Of a DNA stretch of 64,000 nucleotides, positions 24,468-37,093 are shown in pieces. Source of the DNA: Capra hircus (taxonomy: Eukaryota; Chordata; Mammalia; Artiodactyla; Bovidae); contig NC_030811.1 in the NCBI RefSeq assembly GCF_001704415.2, forward strand, positions 56,719,591 through 56,783,590, given 5' to 3'. Each line of letters begins with the position of its first letter. Position 1 is the stretch's first letter. The translations under genes were made by a program, and so were the position numbers. The notes beneath the pieces are model-generated. The model saw only the letters and a list, made by a program, of their open reading frames with translations, had not been told where the DNA came from and did not search any database.

Positions 24468-26240
24468 AGACTACGAATGCCTTGACAAAGCCACAGTACA
24501 TAATGGAATTGGACAGGGCTATTTAAATAAAGAATCAAATGAGCTGTAAACTGAAACCTGAAGAGTAGCCATTACAATTCTCTGATGGTTTTTTTACTTC
24601 AGTGATGCCCAGAATTCTACCTAGAGAAAGTCCCTGGGAGATGAAAGGCAAAAGATATGAAGAAGGTGCTCTTTTCTGGGCTTGAGGCAGGTGTTGGTGC
24701 TCCCTACTGTTCTGTAAGAGTGTTCATCCCCAAAGAAGGAATGAAGTAATTTACATCCAATATGTGTTTGACATTTTTCTTTTTTATGAATGGCACGCAG
24801 TCTTTCATCTCAAAATCTGGATGGATAGAGAAACCCAACAAATGGAGAGAACTTAGTATTTTTTCTCTAACAATCAGCCAGATGCTACATGTATCATATA
24901 TAATTGTCATTAGATCTTGGATAGTATTTTATGTGCATTTTAAAACCTGCTTGATATTCAGCTGATCTTGAAGTGTGCCATGTGGTAATTTTAGTTCAGT
25001 TTGGCATAGATCAGCCAGAGTAGACAAGTGCAGGCAACTCATTGTCTCAGGTATGCAGTCACATTCTCCGTGGAGCTGAATAGGTTTTTTACTTCAGAAA
25101 GTAAAGATTCAATGTAATTAGAGTTTATTGTATGAATTCTGAAAAAACCCACAAAGCTTTAGAGATAAAAATATTTAAGAAGAAGACAGCAGCGAAACTG
25201 AAAATGATTTCCACAGACCTAAACTGAAAATAACGCTGGTGATGGATATGTACATTACCTGGAAGATAGTAATAGATTTACATGTGTATGCATGAGTCCA
25301 AATTCATCGAATTGTAAATATTAAACGTGTATTTTTTATATATCAATGATACTTCTATAAAGATGTTAAAAATAACAAGTGGGTCACATTTTATGAGAAA
25401 TATTTTTATAATCAGATTATAAAATATTTCCACATGGAACTCAGTTATTTAGACTGATTCAGCACAGTGGTATTTCAGAAGAAATATGCTGTTGTCTATA
25501 ATTATATATTCCTGGCCATGCCACTTTCTTAAGATCCAGATCCACATTGTTATTTATTACCTCACACAGCAAACACTACCACCTTACTCTATCTCTTCCT
25601 TCCTGTTCCTTTTGTCTTGATGCTTTTCTTGATCTTTCTTATATATCTACTTTTATCTGTTTCTTTACTATATTTGTACCTTGCCTTGTTCTACTTGTTT
25701 CTTAAAGTGTTTAAAATATATTTTAAAGTTACTGAAGATTGAAGAATAAGATTAACATACAATTGATATGATACTAGCAGCGTAGAAATAAAAGGAAAGC
25801 ATTTTAGTTCCAATTTTCAGAATGCTCTAAAGATCAAATCGAATCAGTTGTTTAGGAGATGCACAGCCTGATGCTGAGTCCAGGATAAAATTTCTCTTCT
25901 GAATATCACAAAAATAACTTCTTCAATAATGTCTCTATAGCTTATTTTTGTAGTTATAATTGTTATGTAATTATACTTTGAATAACAAATTTCATAGAGC
26001 TTTAAAAATAATGATGAAACTCAGCTTACTAAATATAATTCTATATGAGTCCAAAGCAGTGCAGTCTAAGCTGCAGCTTCGTCCAAGGGTAAATTTAGAG
26101 TATCTATTAGTAGCACTACACGTTTTTAGTAACTAGCATTTTCAGTAAGAATTGGACAGTTAAACTCAGTAATTCCGAAGTAAAACATAGCTGAAAGGAG
26201 TTGTGGGTTTTGTTTTGAAATAAGCAATATTAGAGCATGT

Positions 26241-26353
26241 TAGTATTCTTGCCTGGAGAAGTCCATGGGAAGAGGAACCTGGTGGGCTACTGTCCATGGA
26301 GTCACGAAGAATCAGACACGACTAAGTAACTAACACTTTCACTTTTCACTTTC
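26241..26353 (+). mobile_element. 5'-truncated Bov SINE
   Basis: tagtattcttgcctggagaa to agacacgactaagtaactaa and cactttcac repeats. An imperfect direct repeat (agagcatgt / agaacatgt) flanks it. Confidence 0.88.
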
Positions 26354-26935
26354 AGAACATGTTTAAATATCAGTTGAAATGAGTTAGTGGGAGAGGCTGA
26401 TGATCAGGAAGTAGAAGGGCATCACAAAGCAATGAAGTCCTTTAGGAGAGAGGGGATGGGATACAGAACTTTGAAGGTGAGGAGAGCTGAAAGTTTACTG
26501 TGACAGGATGTAGATCTAGGGAGACTTTATAGATTTGTTGATGAAAAGATAGGGGAGCTTTGCTGATCTCTAAATTTGAAAAAAAAAATAGTGTGACATT
26601 GGTGTCTTGGAGAATAAGAAAGCAAACTCATGAAATATAAGCAATGATGAGTTCCCATTAGAGTCTGAGATCCTGAATTTTAAAGTGAATCCAGTCATCC
26701 TTAGACAATTTTGCCCAGCAGTGATTTGTTTATTGTTATCCAAGCAAATGCAGATAAAATGTTTTTATGAGAATGGTTATAATAATGAACTACCACATCT
26801 AAGCTGAGAGAAATAAAGAGCAGAGAAGAGTGATACATGGTGAAAAATTAACAACTTCAATAGATCACATATCTTGATTAGGTTCAAGAAGTACTGGGAG
26901 TTATAGAGCGAGTAAACCAGAAGCACAAAAGCTGG

Positions 26936-27022
26936 TGGGACGGGGGAGCCTGGTGGGCTGCCGTCTATGGGGTTGCACCGAGTCGGACACAACTGAAGTG
27001 ACTTAGCGGCAGCAGCAGCAGA
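26936..27022 (+). mobile_element. 5'-truncated Bov SINE with GCA tail
   Basis: ggagcctggtgggctgccgt to cacaactgaagtgacttagc, ending in a gcagcagcagcag run typical of one Bov SINE subgroup. Confidence 0.85.
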
Positions 27023-27368
27023 GAATGAGCGAGGTGTTGATGTCAAGAGTTCAGAGAGACTGCAGATTCTGATGACAGGCTCATCAAATAAGGTGTGACG
27101 TTTGGGGAGTGGGTTGTAAAGATGGAGAGAAAACCAATGGAGACAAAGATTTCTAGGAAATGAAATGTCTCAGTTGTGGATATTGGAGGAGCCTGTTCTA
27201 TGTTAGCACAATGAATGAGAAAAAGAAATACATATGAATATAGTATTGTGAAATTTTAGAGCACTAAGGATCAAGGGCATATCTCCAAAGTTAGAAAGGA
27301 AAAAATAGTCACTCAAGGAAAATTAATCAAGAAGCCATTTAACTTTTCATCAAAATTATTAGATACTA

Positions 27369-28298
27369 GTTCAGTTCAGTTCAGTCACTTAGTCTTGTCT
27401 GACTCTTTGCGACCCTGTGGACTGCAGCACGCCAGGCTTCACTGTCCATCGCCAACTCCCAGAGCTTGCTCAAACCCATGTTCACCGAGTCGGTGATGCC
27501 ATCCAACCGTCTCATCCTCTCTTGTCTCCTTCTCCTCCCACCTTCAGTCTTTCTCAGCATCAGGGTCTTTTCCAATAAGTCAGTTCTTTGCATCAGGTGG
27601 CCAAAGTATTGGAGCTTCAGCTTTAGCATCAGTCCTTCTGATGAATATTCAGGACTGATTTTCTTTAAAATTGACTGGTTTGATCTCCTTGCAGTCCAAG
27701 GGACTCTTCAAGAGTCTTCTCCAACACAACAGTTCAAAAGCATCAATTTTTTGGTGCTCAGCTTAAGGTCCAACTCTCACATCCATACATGACTCCTGGA
27801 ACAACCATAGCTTTGACTAGATGGACCTTTGTTGGAAAAGTAATGTCTCTGCTTTTTAATATGCTGTCTAGGTTGGTCATAGCTTTTCTTCCAAGGAACA
27901 AGTGTCTTTTAATTTCATGGCTGCTGTCACAATCTGCAGTGATTTTAGAGCTTAAGAAAATAAAATCTCTTACTTTTTCCATTGTATCCACATCTATTTG
28001 CCATAAAGTGCTGGGATAGGATGCCATGATCTTAGTTTTTTTGAATGCTGAGTTTTAAGCCAACTTTTTTCATTCTCCTCTTTCACTTTCATCAAGAGGC
28101 TCTTTAGTTTCTCTTCGCTTTCTGCCACAAGGGTGGTGTCATCTGCGTATCTGAGGTTATTGATATTTATCCCGGCAATCTTGATTCCAGCCTTTGCTTC
28201 ATCTAGCCTGGCTTTTCGCATGATGTACTTTGCATATAAGTTAAATAAACAGGGTGACAATATACACCCTTGATGTATCCTTTCCCAATTTGAAACCT
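27369..28298 (-). mobile_element. BovB LINE 3' part, antisense
   Basis: Antisense BovB from the gttcagttcagttcagtcac end. Minus-strand fragments include LRYADDTTLVAESEEKLKSL and KITADCDSSHEIKRHLFLG. It is truncated in the RT region near 28298 and disrupted by frameshifts. Confidence 0.94.
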
Positions 28299-28920
28299 AG
28301 AGGGTGATGGAAAAAATTTCCCTAAAATCTGAGATAAATGATTTTCAACTTAGACTTCTGTACCGTGTTAAACTGGTAATTAGCAATGAATGATGAGTAA
28401 ATACATCTTCTTACTGTCACGAGTAGCACTAAGCAATTGCAAATAGCAAATTTATGTTGCCTCAGGTAGGCCTTTGGAATATGGAAAGGATAACTAATAA
28501 TGCTAAATATTTCAATATCCTGAAAGAGTGTAACATGCTAGAAAGAGTGATTGAATTGAATCAGGTCAAGTTTAAAAGTCCTTTGCTTTTCCATTTTGAT
28601 TATTTTGCTTTCAGATATAATGAAAGGATTGTAGTCATGTATGTGAATAAGGGTTGAACCTTGAAAAAGGCTTTCTTTTTGCATCTGTCAAAAGAAAGCA
28701 TATGTGATGTTGAACTGTGTTAAACAAAATTTCTTCAGAAAAAAGAAAGTGAGAGTTTTGCTCTACTCCATCTGACTGGACTGTGCACCTTTGCTCATTT
28801 TTCACTCAGCAAATGTCTTTATATCTAATGCATCTCATGACTCTTGTGGACTCTTGGTCTAATTGGAGAAACAAACAGGTAGTGGACTGATCACAGAATA
28901 CCTGGTGTGCTTATGAAGAA

Positions 28921-29126
28921 GTGAAGTGAAGTGAAGTCGCTCAGTCGTGTCCGACTCTTTGCAACCCTGTAGCCCACCAGGCTCCTCCATCCATGGGATT
29001 TTCCAGGCAAGAATACTGGAGTGGGTTGCCATTTCCTTCTCCAGGGATCTTCCCGACCCAGGGATTGAACCCTGGTCTCCCACATTGCAGGCAGATGCTT
29101 TAACACTTAAGCTGCTGCTGGATTCC
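28921..29126 (-). mobile_element. Bov-A SINE, antisense
   Basis: gtgaagtgaagtgaagtcgc, cgtgtccgactctttgcaac and gggattgaaccctggtctcc. The tRNA-like head end is slightly decayed. Confidence 0.93.
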
Positions 29127-29266
29127 AAAAGAATGAGGTTCCATAAGTGATTTTATTTGTGAAGGATCTTTTGGAATGAATAGGAGATTTTTAGGTGGCA
29201 GGCATTCCAGGAAGAAGAGAAGTTATCTTCAGATGCTTGATAAAGTGTGGGATTTTTGTTGTTGTC

Positions 29267-29631
29267 CTTGTTCAGTCGCTCAGTCATGTCCGACTCTGTG
29301 ACCCCATGGACTGCAGCATGCCAGGCTTCCCTATCCTTCACCATCCCCTGGGGCTTGCTCAAACTCATGTCTGTTGAGTCGATGATGCCAGCTAACCATC
29401 CTGTCCTCCGTCATCCCCTTCTCCTCCTGCCGTCAATCTTTCCCGGCTTCAGGGTCTTTTCTAATGAGTTGGCTCTTTGTGTCAGGTGGCCAGAGTGTTG
29501 GAGCTTCAGCTTCAGCATCAGTGCTTCTAATGAATATTCAGGATTGCTTTCCTTTAGGGTTGACTGGTTTGATCTCCTTGCAGTCCAAGGGACTCTCAAG
29601 AGTCTTCTCCAATACTACAGTTCAAAAGCAT
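29267..29631 (-). mobile_element. BovB LINE 3' end, antisense
   Basis: gttcagtcgctcagtcatgt to ccaatactacagttcaaaag. About 365 bp of the 3' end only. Confidence 0.92.
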
Positions 29632-29718
29632 CTAAAAGTTCATGGAGTAAGTACTCTGTGAGAGTCCTTTAATGAAGCCTCCAAATTTAAGGACAAGTGT
29701 TATGATAAAGCCTCGCCA

Positions 29719-29931
29719 GACAGCGCTAGTGCTAAAGAGCATTCCTGCCAATGCAGGAGATACCTGAGACAAGGTTGGATCCCTGGGTCGGGAAGATTCC
29801 CTGGAGAGGGGCATGGCAACCCACTGCGTTATTCTTGCCTGGAGAATCCCATGGACAGTGAAGCCTGGAGGGCTACAGGTCATAAGGTCACAAAGAGTCA
29901 GACATGACTGAAGCAACTTAGCACACATGCA
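29719..29931 (+). mobile_element. Bov-tA2-like SINE
   Basis: Diverged head, then ggatccctgggtcgggaaga and gacatgactgaagcaactta. Confidence 0.88.
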
Positions 29932-31027
29932 GGTCATGAGAAAATCTAAACTCACCTGATATGCACCTCCTACTGCTGTCATTGCTTTAATGTGTACAGT
30001 GATTCATCAGTATAATATTGTATTCATATTTATCTCAGAATTTCTTAGCAGTGTTATTGAGGGACAATGGGAATATTATATAAATACGCTTAGAAAAAAG
30101 CCTTTTGAAAATTGAATTTAGAGAAACCATCCATAGTTTGTAATATTGAAGAGGTTGTATATTTAGAATATTACACTAATATCTACTGATATTATTTATA
30201 TTATTTCTTCCAACTTTTGATTTAAAAAGCATTCATCTGCTTTTCTATTTCACATTTTAAAATTTCCAGGATAGCATAAACTATATTGATGCTTTGTTTA
30301 TGATGTGAATGCAAACATTATTTATATTGATGAACTTCAGATGTTCTGACGTGAATTGAGACTGACGTTATGCATTTTTGTGCCCTGCTTAGTTAAATAT
30401 ATTATTTTCTCCATTTGTAGTAGGGTGAAATGGCAATTGACTGGGTTCCAATCCTTTAAATTTATTTAATTTGGAAGCTGAAATGGTTATTTCCACTGAG
30501 CTGCTGTTGCAAGATGCAAAGGAAAAGAGACAAAAAAATTAATTGAATGTTCATTTTGGAAGCTATTTTAATTACCAATATTGTAAGGATGTATTTTAGA
30601 ATACAACTTTTTTCTTTCATGCTATATTGTCAATAGAGATTTTCATTTCTCCTTTCTGTGAACTGTATACTCTGGAAAATCTCCTGGGCAATGTTAAGTA
30701 TCTTGGACTACTAGTGCCAAGAAAATGCTTAATAGTCAAAATAATGCCTTATAAATCTTCGACTCTTTGATTCTTGTTGATTTTTGGTAATCTGAAAAAA
30801 TTCAACTTGCAGATACCATGTTTATATTTTTAAATCCCCCAGTCCCATGGTAATTTTTAACATTTTGACACATTTTTCCCCCTGTATATGCTGATGAATA
30901 AGAAAATAATTGAAGCCTGAATTTGAAAGTTACAGAAAATATCAGACCTATTTAAATGTTTATTATTTTGAATTTTACATTTTTCTTGTTTAATGATGTT
31001 CATGTATTCATAGCAGAGTACTATTTT

Positions 31028-31388
31028 AGTCCATTTGGGTGTTATTTTAAAAAAATACCATAGACTCGGTGGCTTTTACGTAACAGAAATTTATTTCTAA
31101 TAGCTCTGGAGGCTAGGAAGTCCAAGATCAGGGCACTAGTAGGTTTGGTTTCTGGTGAGGACCTGCTTCCTGGTTCACAGATGTCTGGCTTTTCAGTGTG
31201 TCATGTGGCAGAAAGGGTAGGAGTGATTCTGAGGTCTCTCTTTTATAACAGTGCTGATCTCATTCATGAGGACTCCTTCCCCATGACATAATCTCCTCCC
31301 CAAGGCCCCATCTCCAGATATTATCATAGTGGATATCAGGACTAAACATATGTATTTTGTGGTGACACAAGTGTTCAGGCTATAGCAA
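31028..31388. mobile_element. old mammalian interspersed repeat, family not assigned
   Basis: ttttagtccatttgggtgtt, ccatagactcggtggctttt and ctctggaggctaggaagtcc are diagnostic of a common old mammalian repeat. I recognise the sequence but am not sure of its family name; an LTR of MaLR type is possible. Confidence 0.6.
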
Positions 31389-31548
31389 ATGAAATAAAGA
31401 ATTTTATTTATATTCAAGTTTTCCAGTGAGCTTTAGATTTTTAACTTGTTTTATTCTATACTTTTTGTATCAAAATTTTAATTTTTTCAACCAATATGTT
31501 TTGACTATCTAATTTTTCTTGATCTAAATTTTAAAATATAGGTACTTT

Positions 31549-31652
31549 GCTGGTGATTCAGTGATTAAGACTCTGGACTTACAGTGCAAGGGGTGTGGGT
31601 TTTATCCCTGGTGGGGAACTAAGATCTTACGTGTATTGTGGCCAAAAAAATA
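31549..31652 (+). mobile_element. CHR-type SINE (cetartiodactyl)
   Basis: actttgctggtgattcagtg, ttatccctggtggggaacta and ttgtggccaaaaaaataata match the short CHR tRNA-Glu SINE with its A-rich end. Confidence 0.8.
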
Positions 31653-31949
31653 ATACTACAAAGATAAATTACACTTGTGTAAATCTTTTCCCTGTAACAT
31701 TATAGTTGATCTTCATACTGGCCTTGTGAGCTATGCTTTATTTTCCTGTTTGTGTGGATGAAGAAACTGATGGTTGGATGATTTATTTGTACTGAAGTCA
31801 TAGATTAAAAAATTTACTTCATTTTAAGTTTTGCTTAGGGATAAGAGCTGAGAAACGAGATTTCCTTCATAATGTGATGCCCTTAATTGTTTATATATGG
31901 CACCGCTATGTTGGATCATGGTTGTAATGTCCTTAACTATGAGTCTATT

Positions 31950-32730
31950 TTTGTCCCTTTTCAATTCCTTTTCTACTTGACAGCTTTTATAATAAAAACA
32001 AAGAAACAGACAATTACAAATTTTATCATGCCTCTCTCCAGCTTAAAATCTTTTGTGTTGATAATAATATCAAAACTTTTACTAACCCTTATAGGTCTCC
32101 CTGTATGTTCTGGCCTGGCCTGATATCCATCTTCATCTTTGGGCACTTTTCCTTACTATGACCTTCTCTCATCTCTGACTTTTTCTCCCATAAAGTCTTT
32201 GAACTTGCCGTTCCCTCTACCTGGGCTGTTCTTTCCATCTTAAGCTCCAAGCTTTATGCACAAAATGATTAGGAGTATGAAGTCTAGAATCAGATTAATA
32301 ATTTAAATCCCTGCTCTGGTTTAGATTTCATTTGAATGACTTTGAAAAAATTACAGTGCCTGTTTTTTCCATCTACAGAAATGGAAATAAAATAGTGCAA
32401 TTATACTATATAAGAATCAAATGAGATAATTCCTAAAAAGCATGAAGCAATTTCCTGGTACACTGTAAGTGCTAGGTAAATTTTAGCGGCTAGTATTATT
32501 TAGCTGCTGTGTTTTATGAAATAATAAAAAGACTGTTTTCCCATTAGTCTTTATCATAGCACCCTTTTTTTCTGCATCAGAGTCCTTTCATGACTTGTAA
32601 TTATTTGTTATTTATTTGCTTATTTTCTACCCTTCTCACTAGGATGAGGGCCAGGACCAGTATGTGTTCTTCCCCATTGTTTCCCCAGCACTCACTGCTT
32701 AATACCTTTTGAATTGAATGAGTAGGTGCA
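31950..32730 (+). mobile_element. L2 LINE fragments with a MIR between them
   Basis: ccttctctcatctctgactt and gaacttgccgttccctctac are L2-like. 32270-32480 is MIR-like (aatttaaatccctgctctgg, tagtgcaattata). The stretch from ggatgagggccaggaccagt to gaattgaatgagt resembles the L2 3' end. Confidence 0.55.
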
Positions 32731-32804
32731 GAGTTACTTAGAATCTTCTTTTTTTAATGGCTTTTATTTTTTATTTTATTTTTTTCTTTTTTTGGGGGGG
32801 GGTT

Positions 32805-32961
32805 ACTTTTTTAATGTAAATTTATTTACTTTAATTGGAGGTTAATTACTTTACAATATTATATTGGTTTTGCCATACATCAACATGAATCCACCACAGG
32901 TATACACATGTTCCCCATCCTGAACTCCCCTCCCCCCTCCCTCCCCGTACCATCCCTCTGG
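32805..32961 (-). mobile_element. L1 3' end, antisense (bovine-type)
   Basis: tttaattggaggttaattac, atattggttttgccatacat and gttccccatcctgaactccc are the reverse complement of the bovine L1 3' UTR seen at 44800-44940. It follows T- and G-rich low-complexity sequence at 32760-32805. Confidence 0.9.
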
Positions 32962-33399
32962 GTTGATAGTGAAAGTGATCCAAAATCTTGAAATCAAAAT
33001 GGAATCACAGATAAATAGCTTGGGGAAAAGGACTGAGAAGATGCAAGAAAGGTTTAACAAGGACTAGAAGAAATAAAAGAGAGTCAATATATAATGAATA
33101 ATACTTAGAATCTTTTTAAGACTATCAAATAAAGATTGTCTTGCTTTACAGCTACTTTGTAAAGGGAATTATGTTTCATTTCTTTCATTTGTCCCTTGCC
33201 TTTTGAATCTATTGTCCAAGACTTCGCTCTGTTACTTTAGAAAGTGGAAGTCTTTGCCCAGTATGGGGGATTGAGATGGGTCTCCTAGAGAGTTCATCAG
33301 CCTCTGTTCAGATAATTCAAATCTTGATGAAAGATAAAGGGAAATGTTTAGACTTGCCTGCATTTCATTTGTCAGATTAGGGGGTTTGTTGTCTTCCAG

Positions 33400-33728
33400 G
33401 AGTGAGGAAGGAGCTCCAGCTGTGGGCAGCAGAAATAAGATACTTTGTCTCTCCTGGGGAAGCTTTTGGGCCCACTGCCTTTCTTGGCTTGCTCACAACA
33501 TCCCCTGCTCTCCTTAATGAAACACCCATGCCCACTGTAAGCTGTGAATGGGAACCAAATCCCACAGTTCCTAGGAGGCGTCAGGATAGGTGTCAATTGG
33601 ATCTGTCTTTCCCCATCATCAGCTCAGCCCCAGGACAGCTGAATTTGGAGGTACTTGTTGGCATTTGGCTGAGAATCCTCTCCGCATTTCCTCCAGTTGT
33701 AAATGCTAATAAAATGTTTTACTTTTAA
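33400..33728 (+). other. candidate alternative terminal exon of BBS9
   Basis: An AG acceptor (gggggtttgttgtcttccag) at 33398-33399 is followed by 109 stop-free codons in the frame exon e would supply. The C left by exon e plus GA gives arginine, then VRKELQLWAAEIRYF and on to NANKMFYF, with TAA at 33726-33728. AATAAA occurs at 33708-33713, 33728-33733 and 33742-33747. The predicted peptide resembles no domain I know. This would yield a BBS9 form ending in the platform domain. It is only a sequence prediction: the block could equally be part of an old LTR or other repeat, many of which carry AATAAA. Confidence 0.3.
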
Positions 33729-33799
33729 ATAAAATTTAACTAATAAAACTAACCTTTGATAGAGATGTTTAGTGCATTTCTTTTAAGATTTTTAAGTTG

Positions 33800-35270
33800 T
33801 GACACATTTGTATCAAAAAATTACAGTTGAATGGATACATCTCTCCTGGTGTTGGCACAGGCCTCTCTGGAGGACAACTTGCTTACCATCCAGTCTGTGG
33901 CTTTGCAGATGCTGCTTTGCATCTGGGAGGGTAGCCACAGTCAAGTATGGCAGTGCCAGCGTATGTGCCCACTCCTGCTATCATATTCATCTCTGTTGCT
34001 CCAGTAGTCATGACTGCATCTCACCATCTGTTCTCTTGGGCCTGCATCACTGCAGCATGGAACTGCATCACCTACATCTGCTACGTTCAGCAAAGACTGG
34101 GCAGCAGAATGTAAAGTTTGTGTTTGGGGAGATCACAAAGCTGTAAAAGGAGATGTAACTGGCTCAGCTCAGTGTTGTCTTCTAGAAGGCCAAGGGCATT
34201 CCCCGCGCCTGGATGGGGGCTCTGGGCTGGAGCAGATACCTGCCCCAAGATGGGCAGACACAGAGAAAGACAAGGTCCTGAGCCAGCCTTGAGCCAGAAG
34301 CTACCTTTCTACCTAAGAAGAACAAATGTCTGAGACCTGGAGGCAGCACTGAGCTGCCCAATATGTGTCTCAGGATGCATAGAGGGACAGATTGGTCTGT
34401 AACTCCAGAGATGGCCTATCTTCTTCCTCACTAAGTTCTACAACTCGCAAGGAGACTTTTAAGAAAGTACCAATCACCAAGGAGCTCAGAGCCTTAAACA
34501 CTTCCCAGGGCAGCCAACTCTGTTAATATCTATAATCATTAAACAGTTCTTATTGTGCCTTCTTCCCTTTGCTGCTCCCTTGTTATTGCCTAATTCTTCT
34601 GCTATGTAATAGGCCTTCATATACTTGAAAATAGTTGTATATCCCTTGGGGAAAGCTCTGATATTTCTGTGGCAAAATCAACCTTAATGGGGTATCCCTG
34701 AGTCTCCTGAGTCAGTGATGGTGGAAACCTTGTTCATTCTTCCGCCATCGCTCCATCTTTCAAGATCTACAGTGAACTTCTTGAAGGGAGAGGCTCTTGC
34801 TTTATTCACGATTTTATCTCCAGCATCTTGAACTGACTTATACAAATGAATAGAAGAGAGAATAAATATCAGTCTGGGTTTTCTGTGTTGGACCCCAAGC
34901 TTGACTTAGGTAAGACCCCAGATTTAGAGGATTCTAATGCTAGCATACTTTGTCATTAGCATTCTCCCTTCTACCTGTCTACTCACCCCCCTCCATAATT
35001 GTGCTCTAGTTTTCTTCTAAAGCATTAAACCTTCAGCGACAATTACCAAGAAAGGTAAAATTTGTCATTTCTGACCTTGGCCCTACTGTCTTTGATGGAG
35101 AAAAATGAAAAGACATCTGATCAGCACCATGGGCAGAAGCCAACAACATCCAGAATAAGACTAGAGTGAAAGGAGCATGGGAAAGGTTCAAGGGGAATGA
35201 TATGACAGCAGAGAAGACCAGAGTGTTTGCATGTTCCATGGCAGGAATACTCAGTTTATTGTATTCCTTA
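33800..35270. other. unassigned GC-richer intronic block
   Basis: More GC-rich than its surroundings. One + frame from about 33955 reads MAVPAYVPTPAIIFISVAPV and stops at 34110; another runs 33799-34146. I do not recognise either. It could be an old retropseudogene or LTR. The part near 34610-34690 (tatacttgaaaatagttgta) looks like an old L2/MIR-related segment. Confidence 0.35.
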
Positions 35271-35649
35271 TGTAATTAAAAAGAGTACGACTGGGGGAAT
35301 GAGAGCAGATATATTCTTGGATTCTGGTTGAGGAGGACAAAGTTAAAAACCAATTTAAAGTTGTAATATATTTATAGTACCATGGGAGTATAAATAACTA
35401 TTTTACATGTATCATAGTACCTTAGGTTCTTTAAGCAAAAAGACTGAGTTAATTTTTATACTCTCAAGATTTATTTCTCTATGAAACATAATAGATGTTC
35501 AATAGGATAGGTGACTTCGATCTCAAGAAGTGTATGGTCTCTTTGAAGAGACCAAATATGATTATATGGAAAGTTAAATAAGAATATGTGGTTGTATGCA
35601 GTTAAGTAAACAGTAAACTGTAGATATTCTCTGTATAAATTCAGAGACA

Positions 35650-35885
35650 TGCAATGTTGTGAAGTGGTTAAGACTGATAGATAATCTTTGGATTAATAGC
35701 TGGAGTTCCAATCCCTGCTCTGTTACTAACTGGCTAGATGACCTTGCAGATTATTTAAACTCTTCTGTAGCTAGATTTATTCTTCTGTAAAATGGGGATA
35801 ACAGTATTTCCCCTATTGGGTGATTGAGATTTAAGCAAGAGAGTGAATGTGAAGTGCTTTAGATAGTGCCTGGTACATATAAGGC
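35650..35885 (+). mobile_element. MIR SINE
   Basis: gtgaagtggttaagactgat, ttccaatccctgctctgtta, tgtaaaatggggataacagt and tagtgcctggtacatataag follow the MIR consensus nearly end to end. Confidence 0.8.
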
Positions 35886-35890
35886 TGCTA

Positions 35891-36099
35891 CATGTTAGTC
35901 AGTCAGTCGTGTCTAACTCATTGCAACTCCATGAACTGTAGCCCACCAGGCTCCTCTGTCCATGGAATTCTCTAAGTAAGAATACTAGAATGGGTAGCCA
36001 TTCCTTTCTCCAGGCAATCTTTGGTCTCAAAGGTTGAACCCTGGTCTCCTGCATTGCAGGCAGATTCTTTACCATCTGAGTCAACCGGGGAAACCCAAT
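35891..36099 (-). mobile_element. Bov-tA SINE, antisense
   Basis: gtcagtcagtcgtgtctaac to gagtcaaccggggaaaccc, flanked by gctgcta at 35884-35890 and 36100-36106. Confidence 0.92.
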
Positions 36100-36204
36100 G
36101 CTGCTATCAATGGTAGAGAAATAAAGTTTTCCTGGGGTAGTTGAGATTGAAGCCAAATCCTAAAGAATAGGTCGAGTTTAGACAATTGGAAAGAAGGATA
36201 TTTA

Positions 36205-36410
36205 TCATAAATTCTAGCTCTGACATTTAATTTACTTTGTGACCTTTGGCAAGTCTCTGAGATTCTCTGTGCCTGGTTTTCTTTTTTGTAGGAGAAAGAG
36301 TTACAATTTCGGTGCTCGATGCATAGTTGGTGCTCAACATATAATAGTTGCTCTTATCATAGGTGTAGTTATTGTCACTGCTGTCATCATCAGCATCATC
36401 AGGGTAGGAG
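36205..36410 (+). mobile_element. MIR-like fragment
   Basis: ttctagctctgacatttaat, tgtgacctttggcaagtctc and gttggtgctcaacatataat match MIR. Confidence 0.6.
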
Positions 36411-36964
36411 GCAAGAATTTGGCTCTCTGAGCTGAGGTTTCAGGGAATGGAGGGAACCAAGATTTACATTTGGGGAAGGGTCTTATTGCAAAATCTCTCT
36501 TCAAATGAAAGAACCACTAGAAAAATAGAAAGCTTTGATTATGATAACAGGGGTTTAAACTGGCTGCTGTGGCCAGGATGTGGGGCTTTCTGTAGAATAA
36601 ATTTTATTTCATATCAATTTTCTGAAACAGATAATGATACCAGGTATACTTTTGCAATGGCTGTTTTCTTACCTTTTTTGTTTTGTTCTTTGTTTTCTTA
36701 CTTTTTGAGTAAAGCTTTTTTTTGGAAGGATTGAATTTTTTTGTTTTTACTCTACTGAAACCTATCATAAGATACATAGTTAAAGGGACCATACTCTGCA
36801 GCTTGGCACTGTGATCACATACCTTTGGAGTGAAATTTGAAAATGTTAAGTTATTGATGCAGAAAGTCACAATAAGGTCATAAAATTATTTTTATTAAGC
36901 CAAAAATTAAATGAAATCTTTGTCCTTTCATTTTGGTGTTCATGTCAGAGTTAGTGATAATTCA

Positions 36965-37093
36965 TGGCATCACCGACTCAATGGACATGAGTTTGAGCAA
37001 ACTTTGGGAAATAGAGAAGACGGGGGAGTTTGGCATGCTGCAGTCCATGGGATCACAAAGAGTCAGACACGACTGAGCGACTGAACAACAGCA
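36965..37093 (+). mobile_element. BovB 3'-end remnant beside exon f
   Basis: ggcatcaccgactcaatgga, gcatgctgcagtccatggga and cacgactgagcgactgaaca. Only about 130 bp. It ends about 60 bp before the acceptor of exon f. Confidence 0.9.

Noticed and set aside
32792..32802. G-run as a quadruplex or promoter element
   Set aside because: A single G tract beside T-rich low complexity next to an L1 end; no further G tracts to form a quadruplex.
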